Shown piece after piece: positions 1-7,387 of a stretch of DNA of 18,217 nucleotides. Position numbers and translations under genes: made by a program. The DNA lies in the NCBI GenBank assembly GCA_023430145.1, contig JAEZCD010000358.1, positions 1 to 18,217 of the forward strand, read 5' to 3'. Position 1 is the first letter of the stretch; the number at the start of each line of letters is the position of its first letter. The stretch comes from Pseudomonadota bacterium (GTDB taxonomy: Bacteria; Pseudomonadota; Alphaproteobacteria; Rhizobiales; Methylopilaceae). A model generated the notes under the pieces. That model worked only from the letters and a program-made list of their open reading frames with translations, searched no databases and had not been told where the DNA came from.

Positions 1-141
1 ATGGAGCACGACCCCATGGCCCAGGACAAGCGCCTCAACGAGGGTGACGGCCCGCGGCCGCCGCGCCAGAGCGAGGGGCCGCGTCCGCCCCGCGAGAACC
101 GTGGTCCGCGCCGCGAGCGCGGCGAGCGGGCCGAGGCGTGA
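1..141 (+). CDS. rpsC: 30S ribosomal protein S3, C-terminal end (partial)
   Basis: The frame is open from the first base and stops at TGA 139-141, giving the last 46 residues of S3. The visible piece opens with MEHDPMAQDKR, which follows the conserved core of alphaproteobacterial S3, and continues as a Pro/Arg/Glu-rich tail. The ATG at base 1 is read as an internal codon, because the KH and C-terminal folded domains must lie upstream of the window. S3 sits at the mRNA entry site of the 30S subunit. The call rests on the tail and on rplP following 29 bases later, the standard S10-operon order. Confidence 0.85.
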   Translation: MEHDPMAQDKRLNEGDGPRPPRQSEGPRPPRENRGPRRERGERAEA

Positions 142-170
142 GCCGAAGCGCCCGGCAAGGATAGTTCGTC

Positions 171-584
171 ATGCTGCAACCGAAGCGCACGAAATTCCGC
201 AAGCAGTTCAAGGGCCGCATCAGCGGGGTCGCGACCAGTGCGACCGAGCTCAATTTCGGCGCCTTCGGCCTGAAGGCGCTGGAGCCGGACCGCGTCACCG
301 CGCGCCAGATCGAGGCCGCCCGGCGGGCCCTGACCCGGCACATGAAGCGCGCCGGCCGCGTCTGGATCCGCGTCTTCCCGGACGTGCCGGTATCCAAGAA
401 GCCGACCGAGGTCCGCATGGGCAAGGGCAAGGGCGCGCCCGAGTTCTGGGCCGCCAAGGTGAAGCCGGGCCGGGTGATGTTCGAGATCGATGGCGTGCCG
501 GTCGACATCGCCCGCGAGGCGCTGCGGCTCGCCGCCGCCAAGCTGCCGATCCGCACGCGCTTCGTGACGCGCATCGGCGAGTGA
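171..584 (+). CDS. rplP: 50S ribosomal protein L16
   Basis: The 137-residue product has the normal length for bacterial L16, which binds 23S rRNA near the peptidyl-transferase and A-site region. Recognisable segments are the N-terminal MLQPKRTKFRKQFKGR, the ELNFGAFGLKALEP block (about residues 24-37) and the PVSKKPTEVRMGKGKG loop (about 73-88). The ATG at 171 follows an AAGGA at 158-162. It lies between rpsC and rpmC, with rpmC beginning 7 bases after its stop, so it is co-transcribed in the S10 operon. The family assignment is secure. Confidence 0.97.
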   Translation: MLQPKRTKFRKQFKGRISGVATSATELNFGAFGLKALEPDRVTARQIEAARRALTRHMKRAGRVWIRVFPDVPVSKKPTEVRMGKGKGAPEFWAAKVKPGRVMFEIDGVPVDIAREALRLAAAKLPIRTRFVTRIGE

Positions 585-591
585 GGACGAG

Positions 592-792
592 ATGAAAGCC
601 AGCGACGTGCGCGCGATGAGCGTCGACCAGCTCGACGAGGAACTGATGAAGCTCAAGAAGGAGCAGTTCAACCTGCGCTTTCAGCGGGCGACGGGGCAGC
701 TCGGCGACACCGGGCGGGTGCGCCAGGTCCGTCGCGACATCGCCCGCATCAAGACGGTGGCCGCGCAGAAGCGCGCCGCCGCTACGGCCTGA
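592..792 (+). CDS. rpmC: 50S ribosomal protein L29
   Basis: This is a 66-residue two-helix protein of the usual L29 size. The signature region KKEQFNLRFQRATGQL lies at about residues 22-37, followed by the RVRQVRRDIARIKT helix. L29 sits beside the polypeptide exit tunnel, where it contributes to the docking surface for trigger factor and SRP. A GAGGA precedes the ATG. The gene is placed between rplP and rpsQ, with only 10 bases to the next start, which fits the canonical operon order. Confidence 0.96.
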   Translation: MKASDVRAMSVDQLDEELMKLKKEQFNLRFQRATGQLGDTGRVRQVRRDIARIKTVAAQKRAAATA

Positions 793-802
793 GGAGAAGA
801 CT

Positions 803-1054
803 ATGCCGAAGCGCGTGCTCCAGGGCACCGTCGTCAGCGACACGAACAACAAGACGGTCGTGGTGAAGGTGGAGCGCCGCTTCACCCACCCGCTGTTCAA
901 GAAGACCGTGCGGCGGACGAAGAACTACCACGCCCATGACGAGGCGAACCGGTGCAAGTCCGGCGAGACCGTCTGGATCGAGGAGAGCCGTCCGATCTCG
1001 AAGCTGAAGCGCTGGGTGGTCCGCGAGGGCGCGCCCGGGGCCGCGGCCGAATAG
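803..1054 (+). CDS. rpsQ: 30S ribosomal protein S17
   Basis: The 83-residue product matches the normal length of S17, an OB-fold primary binder of 16S rRNA. It opens MPKRVLQGTVVSDTNNKT and carries the ERRFTHPLFKKTVRRTKNYHAHDE core (about residues 25-48). A GAGGAGA ribosome-binding site precedes the ATG. The stop is TAG (1052-1054). In the same frame the sequence stays open for 14 more codons, rich in Lys and Arg, before a TGA at 1097-1099. The 84-base gap to rplN is the longest spacer in this part of the operon. Confidence 0.97.
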   Translation: MPKRVLQGTVVSDTNNKTVVVKVERRFTHPLFKKTVRRTKNYHAHDEANRCKSGETVWIEESRPISKLKRWVVREGAPGAAAE

Positions 1055-1138
1055 GTCGAGCAGAACAAGAAGGCCCGCCGGGCGCCTGTCCGCAAGTGAG
1101 GCGGAAACGGTCCGGCAGAGAAGGAAAGGCGGCACGCC

Positions 1139-1507
1139 ATGATCCAGATGCAGACGAACCTCGACGTGGCCGACAATTCGGGCGCGCGCCGCGTCATGTG
1201 CATCAAGGTGCTGGGCGGCTCGAAGCGGAAGTATGCCGGGGTCGGCGACATCATCGTCGTCTCGATCAAGGAGGCTATCCCGCGCGGCCGCGTGAAGAAG
1301 GGCGACGTGATGAAGGCGGTGGTCGTGCGGACCGCCAAGGACATCCGCCGGCCCGACGGCTCGGTCATCCGCTTCGACAAGAACGCGGCCGTGCTGATCA
1401 ACAACCAGAAGGAGCCGATCGGCACCCGTATCTTCGGGCCAGTGCCGCGTGAGCTCCGCGCCAAGAAGCACATGAAGATCATTTCGCTCGCGCCGGAGGT
1501 GTTGTGA
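1139..1507 (+). CDS. rplN: 50S ribosomal protein L14
   Basis: The 122-residue product has the exact usual length for L14, which packs against helix 95 of 23S rRNA at the subunit interface. It starts MIQMQTNLDVADNSGARR, and the family signature around the GVGDIIVVSIKEAIPRG segment lies at about residues 35-51. AAGGAAAGG lies upstream of the ATG. Its TGA (1505-1507) overlaps the ATG of rplX by one base, which implies translational coupling. Confidence 0.97.
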   Translation: MIQMQTNLDVADNSGARRVMCIKVLGGSKRKYAGVGDIIVVSIKEAIPRGRVKKGDVMKAVVVRTAKDIRRPDGSVIRFDKNAAVLINNQKEPIGTRIFGPVPRELRAKKHMKIISLAPEVL

Positions 1508-1824
1508 TGGCGGCCAAGATCAGGAAGGGCGACCGCGTCGTCGTCCTCACCGGCCGCGACAAGGGTCGTTCCGGCGAGGTGCTGCAGGTGGTGCCGAAGG
1601 AAGGCCGGGCGGTCGTGCGCGGCGTCAACCTCGTCAAGCGCCATCAGCGGCAGACGGCGGCGCAGCAGGGCGGCATCATCACCAAGGAAGCGCCGATCCA
1701 ACTGTCCAACATCGCGCTCGCCGATCCGGTCGACGGCAAGGCGACGCGCGTCGGTTTCCGGGTGCTCGACGACGGCCGCAAGGTCCGCGTCGCAAAGCGC
1801 TCCGGGGAGGTCATCGATGGCTGA
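1507..1824 (+). CDS. rplX: 50S ribosomal protein L24
   Basis: The product is a 105-residue KOW-motif protein. The motif covers roughly residues 4-36 (KIRKGDRVVVLTGRDKG and onward). L24 is an assembly initiator that binds near the 5' end of 23S rRNA. A GTG at 1504 is also in frame. The ATG at 1507 is preferred because the GGAGG at about 1495-1499 is better spaced from it and it overlaps the rplN stop as TGATG. The 3' end overlaps the start of rplE by 8 bases. Confidence 0.96.
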   Translation: MAAKIRKGDRVVVLTGRDKGRSGEVLQVVPKEGRAVVRGVNLVKRHQRQTAAQQGGIITKEAPIQLSNIALADPVDGKATRVGFRVLDDGRKVRVAKRSGEVIDG

Positions 1825-2392
1825 AGAAATGGCTCTCGCGGAAACGACGTACGAGCCGCGGCTGTTGCGTCACTACACCGAGGTGGTGCGCCCCAAGCTG
1901 ATCGAGCAGTTCGGCTACACGAACCCGATGCAGGTGCCGGCGCTCGAGAAGGTGGTGATCAACATGGGCGTCGGCGAGGCGGTCGCCGATTCCAAGAAGG
2001 TGCAGTCGGCCGCGGCCGAGCTCGCCATGATCGCCGGCCAGAAGCCAGTGATCACCAAGGCGCGCACCTCGATCGCCACCTTCAAGCTGCGCGAGGGCCA
2101 GTCGATCGGCGCCAAGGTGACGCTGCGGCGGACGCGGATGTACGAGTTCGTCGATCGCCTGGTGAACATCGCCCTGCCGCGCGTGCGCGACTTCCGCGGG
2201 CTGAACCCGAAGAGCTTCGACGGCCGCGGCAACTTCGCGCTCGGCATGAAGGAGCAGATCGTGTTCCCGGAGATCGACTACGACAAGGCGGAAGCCGTCC
2301 GGGGCATGGACATCATCGTCTGCACGACCGCCCGCACCGACGACGAGGCGCGTGCGCTGCTGCGCGAATTCAACTTCCCGTTCCGGACGTGA
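1817..2392 (+). CDS. rplE: 50S ribosomal protein L5
   Basis: The product has 191 residues, slightly longer than many L5 proteins through a short N-terminal extension (MAEEMALAETTYEPRLL). The diagnostic region LEKVVINMGVGEAVADSKK is at about residues 43-61, followed by GQKPVITKARTSIATFKLR. L5 binds 5S rRNA and contacts the P-site tRNA. The ATG at 1817 has a GGGGAGG six bases upstream, inside rplX. An alternative ATG at 1829 lacks comparable spacing. The overlap with rplX suggests coupled translation. Confidence 0.97.
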   Translation: MAEEMALAETTYEPRLLRHYTEVVRPKLIEQFGYTNPMQVPALEKVVINMGVGEAVADSKKVQSAAAELAMIAGQKPVITKARTSIATFKLREGQSIGAKVTLRRTRMYEFVDRLVNIALPRVRDFRGLNPKSFDGRGNFALGMKEQIVFPEIDYDKAEAVRGMDIIVCTTARTDDEARALLREFNFPFRT

Positions 2393-2416
2393 GCCGGGCG
2401 GGAGCGGAGGACTGAC

Positions 2417-2722
2417 ATGGCGAAGAAGAGCGCCGTCGAGAAGAACAAGCGCCGCGAGAAGCTCGTCGCGCGCCTGCGTGGCAAACGTGAGCAGCTGAAG
2501 GCGGTGGCCAACGACGAGAAGCTGTCGGCCGAGGACCGCTTCGCGGCGCGGCTGAAGCTCGCCGAGCTGCCGCGCAACTCGGCCCGCAACCGCCTGCGCA
2601 ATCGCTGCGAGGTGACGGGGCGGCCGCGCGCGTTCTACCGCAAGCTGAAGATGTCCCGCATCGCGTTGCGGGAGCTCGGCTCCAAGGGCCTGATCCCGGG
2701 CCTCGTGAAGTCGAGCTGGTGA
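2417..2722 (+). CDS. rpsN: 30S ribosomal protein S14 (zinc-free type)
   Basis: The 101-residue product is the long, zinc-independent S14 form. It has the C-terminal signature RNRCEVTGRPRAFYRKLKMS (about residues 60-79) and the terminal GLIPGLVKSSW, with no CxxC pairs. S14 joins the head of the 30S subunit late in assembly. GGAGG lies 7 bases before the ATG. Short zinc-binding paralogs, where present, are zinc-starvation replacements; this is the constitutive operon copy between rplE and rpsH. Confidence 0.97.
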   Translation: MAKKSAVEKNKRREKLVARLRGKREQLKAVANDEKLSAEDRFAARLKLAELPRNSARNRLRNRCEVTGRPRAFYRKLKMSRIALRELGSKGLIPGLVKSSW

Positions 2723-2735
2723 GGAGACCGGACGG

Positions 2736-3134
2736 ATGCAGCTGAACGATCCGCTGGGCGATATGCTGACCCGCATCCGCAATGCGCAGATGCGGGCGCG
2801 CGAGAGGGTGAGCACGCCCGGCTCCAAGCTCCGCGCGCGTGTGCTCGACGTTCTCGCCTCGGAAGGCTATATCCGCGGCTACTCGACCACCGAGTACGCC
2901 GACGGGCGCACCGAGTTCGAGATCGAGCTCAAATATTTCGACGGCACGCCGGTCATCCGGGACATCGAGCGCGTCTCGAAGCCCGGCCGACGGGTCTATG
3001 CCGGCGTCGACAATCTGCCGCGCGTCATGAACGGCCTCGGGGTCTCGATCCTGTCGACGCCGAAGGGCGTCATGGCCGATCACGAGGCGCGCGAGAACAA
3101 TGTCGGCGGCGAGGTTCTCTGCCGGGTGTTCTGA
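2736..3134 (+). CDS. rpsH: 30S ribosomal protein S8
   Basis: The 132-residue product has the normal S8 length. It starts MQLNDPLGDMLTRIRNAQ. The C-terminal signature GLGVSILSTPKGVMADHEAR (about residues 101-120) is followed by NNVGGEVLCRVF. S8 binds helix 21 of 16S rRNA. In Escherichia coli it also represses the spc operon by binding mRNA near rplE. No matching mRNA structure was identified here by eye, so that control is not claimed. Confidence 0.97.
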   Translation: MQLNDPLGDMLTRIRNAQMRARERVSTPGSKLRARVLDVLASEGYIRGYSTTEYADGRTEFEIELKYFDGTPVIRDIERVSKPGRRVYAGVDNLPRVMNGLGVSILSTPKGVMADHEARENNVGGEVLCRVF

Positions 3135-3164
3135 CCCGGCGGTCAATTCGATAGGAGGCGCGTG

Positions 3165-3704
3165 ATGTCGCGCATCGGCAAGAAGGCTGTCGCGGTACCG
3201 GCGGGCGTCACCGCCACCGTGAGCGGCCAAGAGGTCAAGATGAAGGGTCCGAAGGGCGAGCTCGCGTTCGTCCTGCACGACGACGTCGAGGCCAAGCTCG
3301 AGAACGGCGAGATCCGCGTCGACCCGCGCAACCCGACCAAGCGCGCGCGGGCCATGTGGGGCATGTCGCGGACCATGGTGGCCAACCTCGCCGCCGGGGT
3401 GACGCAGGGCTTCGAGAAGAAGCTCGAGATCAACGGCGTCGGCTATCGCGCGGCGGTGCAGGGCAAGAACCTGCAGCTGGCGCTCGGCTACAGCCATGAC
3501 GTGGTCTACCCGATCCCGGACGGCATCACGGTGGTGACGCCGCGGCCGACCGAGATCATCGTCTCCGGCATCGACCGCCAGCGCGTCGGCCAGGTGGCGG
3601 CGGAGATCCGCGAGTTCAGGAAGCCGGAGCCCTACAAGGGCAAGGGCGTGAAGTACGCGGGCGAGTTCATCTTCCGCAAGGCCGGCAAGAACAAGAACAA
3701 GTAG
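3165..3704 (+). CDS. rplF: 50S ribosomal protein L6
   Basis: The 179-residue product has two tandem L6 domains. It begins MSRIGKKAVAVPAGVTATVSG. The C-terminal signature region is PEPYKGKGVKYAGEFIFRKAGK (about residues 152-173). L6 lies at the base of the L7/L12 stalk near the sarcin-ricin loop. A GTG at 3162 directly precedes the ATG. The ATG is chosen because GGAGG (3154-3158) sits 6 bases upstream and the family starts MSRIG. rplR follows after 9 bases. Confidence 0.96.
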   Translation: MSRIGKKAVAVPAGVTATVSGQEVKMKGPKGELAFVLHDDVEAKLENGEIRVDPRNPTKRARAMWGMSRTMVANLAAGVTQGFEKKLEINGVGYRAAVQGKNLQLALGYSHDVVYPIPDGITVVTPRPTEIIVSGIDRQRVGQVAAEIREFRKPEPYKGKGVKYAGEFIFRKAGKNKNK

Positions 3705-3713
3705 GGGTCGACG

Positions 3714-4067
3714 ATGGCAAAGCTCTCGACGGAGGATCGGCGCCGCAACCGGGTGCGCCGCGCGATCCGCAAGGCCGCGCACGGGCGGCCGCGCCTGTCG
3801 GTGTTCCGCTCCTCGCAGCACATCTATGCGCAGGTGATCGACGACGCCAAGGGCGTCACGGTCGCCGCCGCCTCGAGCCTCGAGAAGGATCGGCGCGGCA
3901 CGAGCGGCGCCAACATCGCGGCGGCGCAGGCGGTCGGCAAGCTGATCGCCGAGCGCGCCTCGGCCGCCGGCATCACCGAGGTCGTGTTCGACCGCGGCAG
4001 CTATCTCTATCACGGTCGCGTCAAGGCGCTGGCCGACGCTGCCCGCGAGGGCGGCCTGCAGTTCTGA
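3714..4067 (+). CDS. rplR: 50S ribosomal protein L18
   Basis: The 117-residue product has the usual L18 length. It has a basic N-terminus (RRRNRVRRAIRKAAHGRPRL) followed by the core SVFRSSQHIYAQVIDDAKG and the C-terminal VVFDRGSYLYHGRVKALADA and GGLQF segments. L18 brings 5S rRNA into the central protuberance together with L5. The start has AGGGG shortly upstream, within the nine-base gap after rplF. It is followed by a 52-base spacer that contains a hairpin (4076-4094) before rpsE. Confidence 0.97.
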   Translation: MAKLSTEDRRRNRVRRAIRKAAHGRPRLSVFRSSQHIYAQVIDDAKGVTVAAASSLEKDRRGTSGANIAAAQAVGKLIAERASAAGITEVVFDRGSYLYHGRVKALADAAREGGLQF

Positions 4068-4075
4068 GGTTCACA

Positions 4076-4094
4076 CGCCCCGCTCGCCGGGGCG
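4076..4094 (+). other. GC-rich hairpin between rplR and rpsE
   Basis: This is a perfect 7-bp stem (CGCCCCG / CGGGGCG) closing a 5-base loop (CTCGC). The following bases are GACAGGAAAAGG, with no T run, so it is not an intrinsic terminator. It lies just upstream of the rpsE ribosome-binding region. It may mark a processing site or protect an mRNA end; this is inference. Confidence 0.5.
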
Positions 4095-4119
4095 GACAGG
4101 AAAAGGACGGAGCTAGACA

Positions 4120-4674
4120 ATGGCTCGTGACCGCGACCGCGAAGAGCGCGACAGCGAATTCGTCGACAAGCTGGTGCACATCAACCGCGTCGCCAAGGTG
4201 GTGAAGGGCGGTCGGCGCTTCGGCTTTGCGGCGCTCGTCGTCGTCGGCGACCAGAAGGGCCGCGTCGGCTTCGGCCACGGCAAGGCGCGCGAGGTGCCGG
4301 AGGCGATCCGCAAGGCGACCGAGGCCGCCAAGCGCGGGCTCGTCCGCGTTCCGCTGCGCGAGGGCCGGACGCTGCATCACGACGTGCAGGGCCGGCACGG
4401 CGCCGGCCGCGTCGTCGTCCGCGCCGCCCCGGCGGGCACTGGCATCATCGCCGGCGGCCCGATGCGCGCGGTGTTCGAGACGCTCGGCGTGCAGGACGTG
4501 GTCGCCAAATCGCTCGGCTCGTCGAACCCCTACAACATGGTGCGGGCCACCTTCGATGCGCTGAAGCACGAGGACAGCCCGCGCTCGGTCGCCGCCCGCC
4601 GCGGCCTGAAGGTGTCGGCGCTGCAGGCCCGCCGCCGCGACGTCGACGGCGATGCCGCCGCCGCCGAGGCGTGA
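4120..4674 (+). CDS. rpsE: 30S ribosomal protein S5
   Basis: The 184-residue product has the S5 double-stranded-RNA-binding N-domain, with FVDKLVHINRVAKVVKGGRR at about residues 14-33. The family signature follows (GRRFGFAALVVVGDQKGRVG). The C-domain contains GTGIIAGGPMRAVFETLGV. S5 lies near the mRNA entry channel and contributes to decoding accuracy. The C-terminus extends into an Arg- and Ala-rich tail. An AGGAAAAGGA stretch precedes the ATG. Confidence 0.97.
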   Translation: MARDRDREERDSEFVDKLVHINRVAKVVKGGRRFGFAALVVVGDQKGRVGFGHGKAREVPEAIRKATEAAKRGLVRVPLREGRTLHHDVQGRHGAGRVVVRAAPAGTGIIAGGPMRAVFETLGVQDVVAKSLGSSNPYNMVRATFDALKHEDSPRSVAARRGLKVSALQARRRDVDGDAAAAEA

Positions 4675-4693
4675 GACGTTCGGAGACATTGAC

Positions 4694-4882
4694 ATGGCGG
4701 ACAAGACCATAACGGTCGAGCAGACGGGCAGCCCGATCCGGCGCCCGGCATACCAGCGGGCGACGCTCGTCGGTCTCGGCCTCAACAAGATCGGCCGCGT
4801 GCGCACGCTGCCCGACACGCCCGAGGTGCGCGGCATGATCGAGCGCGTGTCGCACCTCGTCCGCGTCGTCGAGCGCGCCTGA
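4694..4882 (+). CDS. rpmD: 50S ribosomal protein L30
   Basis: The product is 62 residues, the bacterial short L30. It has a variable N-terminus (MADKTITVEQTGSPIRRP) followed by the core YQRATLVGLGLNKIGRVR (about residues 20-37) and DTPEVRGMIERVSHLV. An upstream in-frame ATG at 4652 would lie inside rpsE. The ATG at 4694 is preferred because GGAG (4682-4685) is 8 bases upstream and it gives the family length. It sits between rpsE and rplO as expected. Confidence 0.96.
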   Translation: MADKTITVEQTGSPIRRPAYQRATLVGLGLNKIGRVRTLPDTPEVRGMIERVSHLVRVVERA

Positions 4883-4901
4883 AGGCCTGGGAGAACTCGC
4901 G

Positions 4902-5381
4902 ATGAAGCTCAACGAGCTGAAAGACAATCCCGGCGCCACCAAGGGCCGGATGCGCATCGGCCGCGGCATCGGCTCGGGCAAGGGCAAGACCGGCGGCCGC
5001 GGCGTGAAGGGTCAGAAGGCCCGCACCGGCGTCGCCATCAAGGCGTTCGAGGGCGGCCAGATGCCCTTGCACCGGCGGCTTCCGAAGCGCGGCTTCGTCA
5101 ACCTGTTCGGGCGCGACTGGCACGAGATCAACCTCGACCGGCTGCAGGCGGCGATCGATTCCGGCAAGCTCGATGCGGGCAAGCCGGTGACGATCGAGGC
5201 GCTGGTGGAGGCGGGCGTGTTCGCCAAGCCGCGCGGCGGGGTGAAGATTCTCGGCAATGGCGAGCTGAAGGCGAAGATCGACGCCGAGGTCGCGGGCGCC
5301 TCGAAGTCGGCCAGGGAAGCGATCGAGAAGCTCGGCGGCTCGGTCAAAATTCTGGGCGCGCCTGCCGCGGATGCCGCCTGA
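4902..5381 (+). CDS. rplO: 50S ribosomal protein L15
   Basis: The 159-residue product begins MKLNELKDNPGATKGRMR. The glycine-rich rRNA-binding extension (RIGRGIGSGKGKTGGRG, about residues 18-34) precedes the globular C-domain, where GGVKILGNGELK and later GGSVKIL are visible. L15 is a late 50S assembly protein. GGGAG precedes the ATG. The stop codon overlaps the first bases of a perfect hairpin (5380-5398) in the rplO-secY spacer. Confidence 0.97.
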   Translation: MKLNELKDNPGATKGRMRIGRGIGSGKGKTGGRGVKGQKARTGVAIKAFEGGQMPLHRRLPKRGFVNLFGRDWHEINLDRLQAAIDSGKLDAGKPVTIEALVEAGVFAKPRGGVKILGNGELKAKIDAEVAGASKSAREAIEKLGGSVKILGAPAADAA

Positions 5382-5398
5382 TCCCCACATAGGGGATC
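5380..5398 (+). other. Hairpin overlapping the rplO stop, ahead of secY
   Basis: This is a perfect 7-bp stem (GATCCCC / GGGGATC) with a 5-base ACATA loop. It starts within the rplO TGA (5379-5381). The downstream sequence GACCTTCTT is pyrimidine-rich but has no clean T run, so full termination is unlikely. It could attenuate or process the transcript between ribosomal-protein genes and secY; this is inference. Confidence 0.5.
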
Positions 5399-5422
5399 GA
5401 CCTTCTTCAGACGAGGCACTCC

Positions 5423-6757
5423 ATGGCATCGGCGGCGGAACAGCTCGCGGCGAATCTCAACTTCTCGGCCTTCGCCAAGGCCGACGAGCTGAAGAAGCGC
5501 ATCTGGTTCACCCTGGGCGCGCTCGTCATCTATCGCCTGGGCACCTACATCCCGATGCCGGGCATCGACCCGCAGGCGGTCGCCCAGCTCTTCCAGCAGC
5601 AGCAGTCCGGCATCATCGGCCTGTTCAACATGTTCTCGGGCGGCGCCGTCGGCCGGATGGCGATCTTCGCCCTGAACATCATGCCGTACATCTCGGCCTC
5701 GATCATCATGCAGCTGATGACCAGCGTCTCGCCGCATCTCGAGCAGCTGAAGAAGGAAGGCGAGCAGGGCCGCAAGGTCATCAACCAGTACACCCGCTAC
5801 GGCACCGTGCTGCTGGCGGCCGTGCAGGCCTACGGCATCGCGGTCGGGCTCGAGGGGCAGCCGGGCGTCGTTCTCGATCCGGGCGGGTTCTTCCGCCTGT
5901 CGACGGTGCTGACGCTGACCGGCGGCACCATGTTCCTGATGTGGCTCGGCGAGCAGATCACCTCGCGCGGCATCGGCAACGGCATCTCGCTGATCATCTT
6001 CGCCGGCATCGTCGCCGAGCTGCCCGCGGCCCTCGCCGGCACGCTCGAGCTCGGCCGTCAGGGCGCATTGTCGACCGGCATCATCCTCGGCATCCTCGTG
6101 ATGGCCGTGTTCGTGATCGCCTTCATCGTCTTCATGGAGCGGGCGCAGCGCCGGCTCCTCGTGCAGTATCCCAAGCGCCAGGTCTCGGCGACGCGGATGA
6201 CCGGCGGCGAATCCTCCCACCTGCCGCTGAAGCTGAACACATCGGGCGTGATCCCGCCGATCTTCGCCTCCTCGCTGCTGCTGCTGCCGACGACGGTCGC
6301 CAACTTCTCCGCCGGCTCGGGGCCGGAATGGCTGCAGACGATCACGGCCTGGCTCGGCCATGGCCGGCCGCTCTACATGATCCTCTATATCGGCATGATC
6401 GTCTTCTTCGCCTTCTTCTACACGGCGATCGTGTTCAATCCGCAGGAGACCGCCGACAACCTCAAGAAGTATGGCGGCTACATCCCCGGCATCCGTCCCG
6501 GTGAGCGCACGGCCGAGTACATCGACTACGTGCTGACCCGCATCACCGCCATCGGCGCGCTCTATCTGGCGCTCGTCTGCCTCCTGCCGGAGCTGCTGAT
6601 CTCCTACTTCTCGGTGCCCTTCTATTTCGGCGGCACCTCGCTGCTGATCGTCGTCAGCGTCACCATGGACACGGTGTCCCAGGTTCAGGGACATCTCTAT
6701 GCGGCGCAGTACGAGGGCCTCATCAAGAAGTCGAAGCTGAAGGGCAAGACGCGATGA
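5423..6757 (+). CDS. secY: Protein translocase subunit SecY
   Basis: The product is 444 residues, the usual length for the ten-helix channel of the Sec translocon in the inner membrane, which works with SecE, SecG and SecA. TM1 lies at about residues 26-43. The plug-region GLFNMFSGGAVGRMAIFALN is followed by SecY signature 1 (IMPYISASIIMQL, about 86-98). Signature 2, MWLGEQITSRGIGNGISLII, is at about 173-192. The basic cytosolic loop before GGESSHLPLKLNTSGVIPPI is the ribosome- and SecA-contact region. GAGG lies 8 bases before the ATG. The stop overlaps adk by four bases (ATGA). Confidence 0.98.
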   Translation: MASAAEQLAANLNFSAFAKADELKKRIWFTLGALVIYRLGTYIPMPGIDPQAVAQLFQQQQSGIIGLFNMFSGGAVGRMAIFALNIMPYISASIIMQLMTSVSPHLEQLKKEGEQGRKVINQYTRYGTVLLAAVQAYGIAVGLEGQPGVVLDPGGFFRLSTVLTLTGGTMFLMWLGEQITSRGIGNGISLIIFAGIVAELPAALAGTLELGRQGALSTGIILGILVMAVFVIAFIVFMERAQRRLLVQYPKRQVSATRMTGGESSHLPLKLNTSGVIPPIFASSLLLLPTTVANFSAGSGPEWLQTITAWLGHGRPLYMILYIGMIVFFAFFYTAIVFNPQETADNLKKYGGYIPGIRPGERTAEYIDYVLTRITAIGALYLALVCLLPELLISYFSVPFYFGGTSLLIVVSVTMDTVSQVQGHLYAAQYEGLIKKSKLKGKTR

Positions 6758-7365
6758 GGCTGGTGCTGCTCGGCCCGCCCGGGGCGGGCAAGGGAACGCA
6801 GGCGCAGCGGCTCGTCGAGCGGCACGGGATCGTTCAGCTGTCGACGGGCGACATGCTGCGCGAGGCGGTCGCCGCCGGCACGCCGGTCGGCCGCGAGGCG
6901 AAGGCGATCATGGATCGCGGCGAGCTCGTGCCGGACGCGGTGGTGGTCGCCATCGTCGCCGAGCGAATCGACCGGGACGATGCCGCGCGCGGCTTCATCC
7001 TCGACGGCTTTCCGCGCACGGTCGGCCAGGCCGAGGCGCTCGAGCGGCTGCTGGCGGAGCGTGGCCTCGAGCTTGACGCCGTGCTCGAGTTCAAGGTCGA
7101 CGAGGAGGCGCTGCTGCGCCGGGTGGAGAAGCGCGTCGCCGACACGCTCGCCGGCGGCGGCACGCCGCGCAAGGACGACAATGCCGAGACGCTGCGGACG
7201 CGGATCGGCGCCTACCGGCGGCAGACCGAGCCGCTGGTCGAGCACTTCCGCGGCCACGGCAAGCTGGTGACCGTTGACGGCATGCGCTCGGTCGAGGAGG
7301 TCGAGGAACAGATCGGCCGCGCACTTGCCGAGCCGGCCGCGCGGCTGGCGGAAAAGGTTGACTAG
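6754..7365 (+). CDS. adk: Adenylate kinase (short-LID form)
   Basis: The 203-residue enzyme interconverts ATP + AMP and 2 ADP in the cytosol. The P-loop GPPGAGKGT is at residues 7-15. The NMP-binding STGDMLR follows at 30-36, and the family signature FILDGFPRT at 81-89. The LID segment (about 124-160) is short and lacks the Cys/His zinc insert of long forms. Its RKDDN and YRRQTEPL motifs are typical of alphaproteobacteria. The start overlaps the secY stop (ATGA), implying coupled translation. A promoter-like element overlaps its last codons. Confidence 0.97.
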   Translation: MRLVLLGPPGAGKGTQAQRLVERHGIVQLSTGDMLREAVAAGTPVGREAKAIMDRGELVPDAVVVAIVAERIDRDDAARGFILDGFPRTVGQAEALERLLAERGLELDAVLEFKVDEEALLRRVEKRVADTLAGGGTPRKDDNAETLRTRIGAYRRQTEPLVEHFRGHGKLVTVDGMRSVEEVEEQIGRALAEPAARLAEKVD

Positions 7366-7387
7366 ACGGGGTAATTTCCTCTAGAAC
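7358..7387 (+). promoter_or_regulatory. Candidate sigma70-type promoter for the alpha operon
   Basis: A TTGACT (7358-7363, 5 of 6 to the -35 consensus) overlaps the end of adk. After 18 bases it is followed by TAGAAC (7382-7387, 4 of 6 to TATAAT). A promoter here would give rpsM a leader of about 140 bases and explain the unusually long gap. This is read by eye only; transcription from it is inference. Confidence 0.4.

Noticed and set aside
2370..4013. A 547-codon open frame opposite rpsN-rplR
   Set aside because: It lies antisense to five ribosomal-protein genes, is His/Arg/Ala-rich, and shows no recognisable domain.
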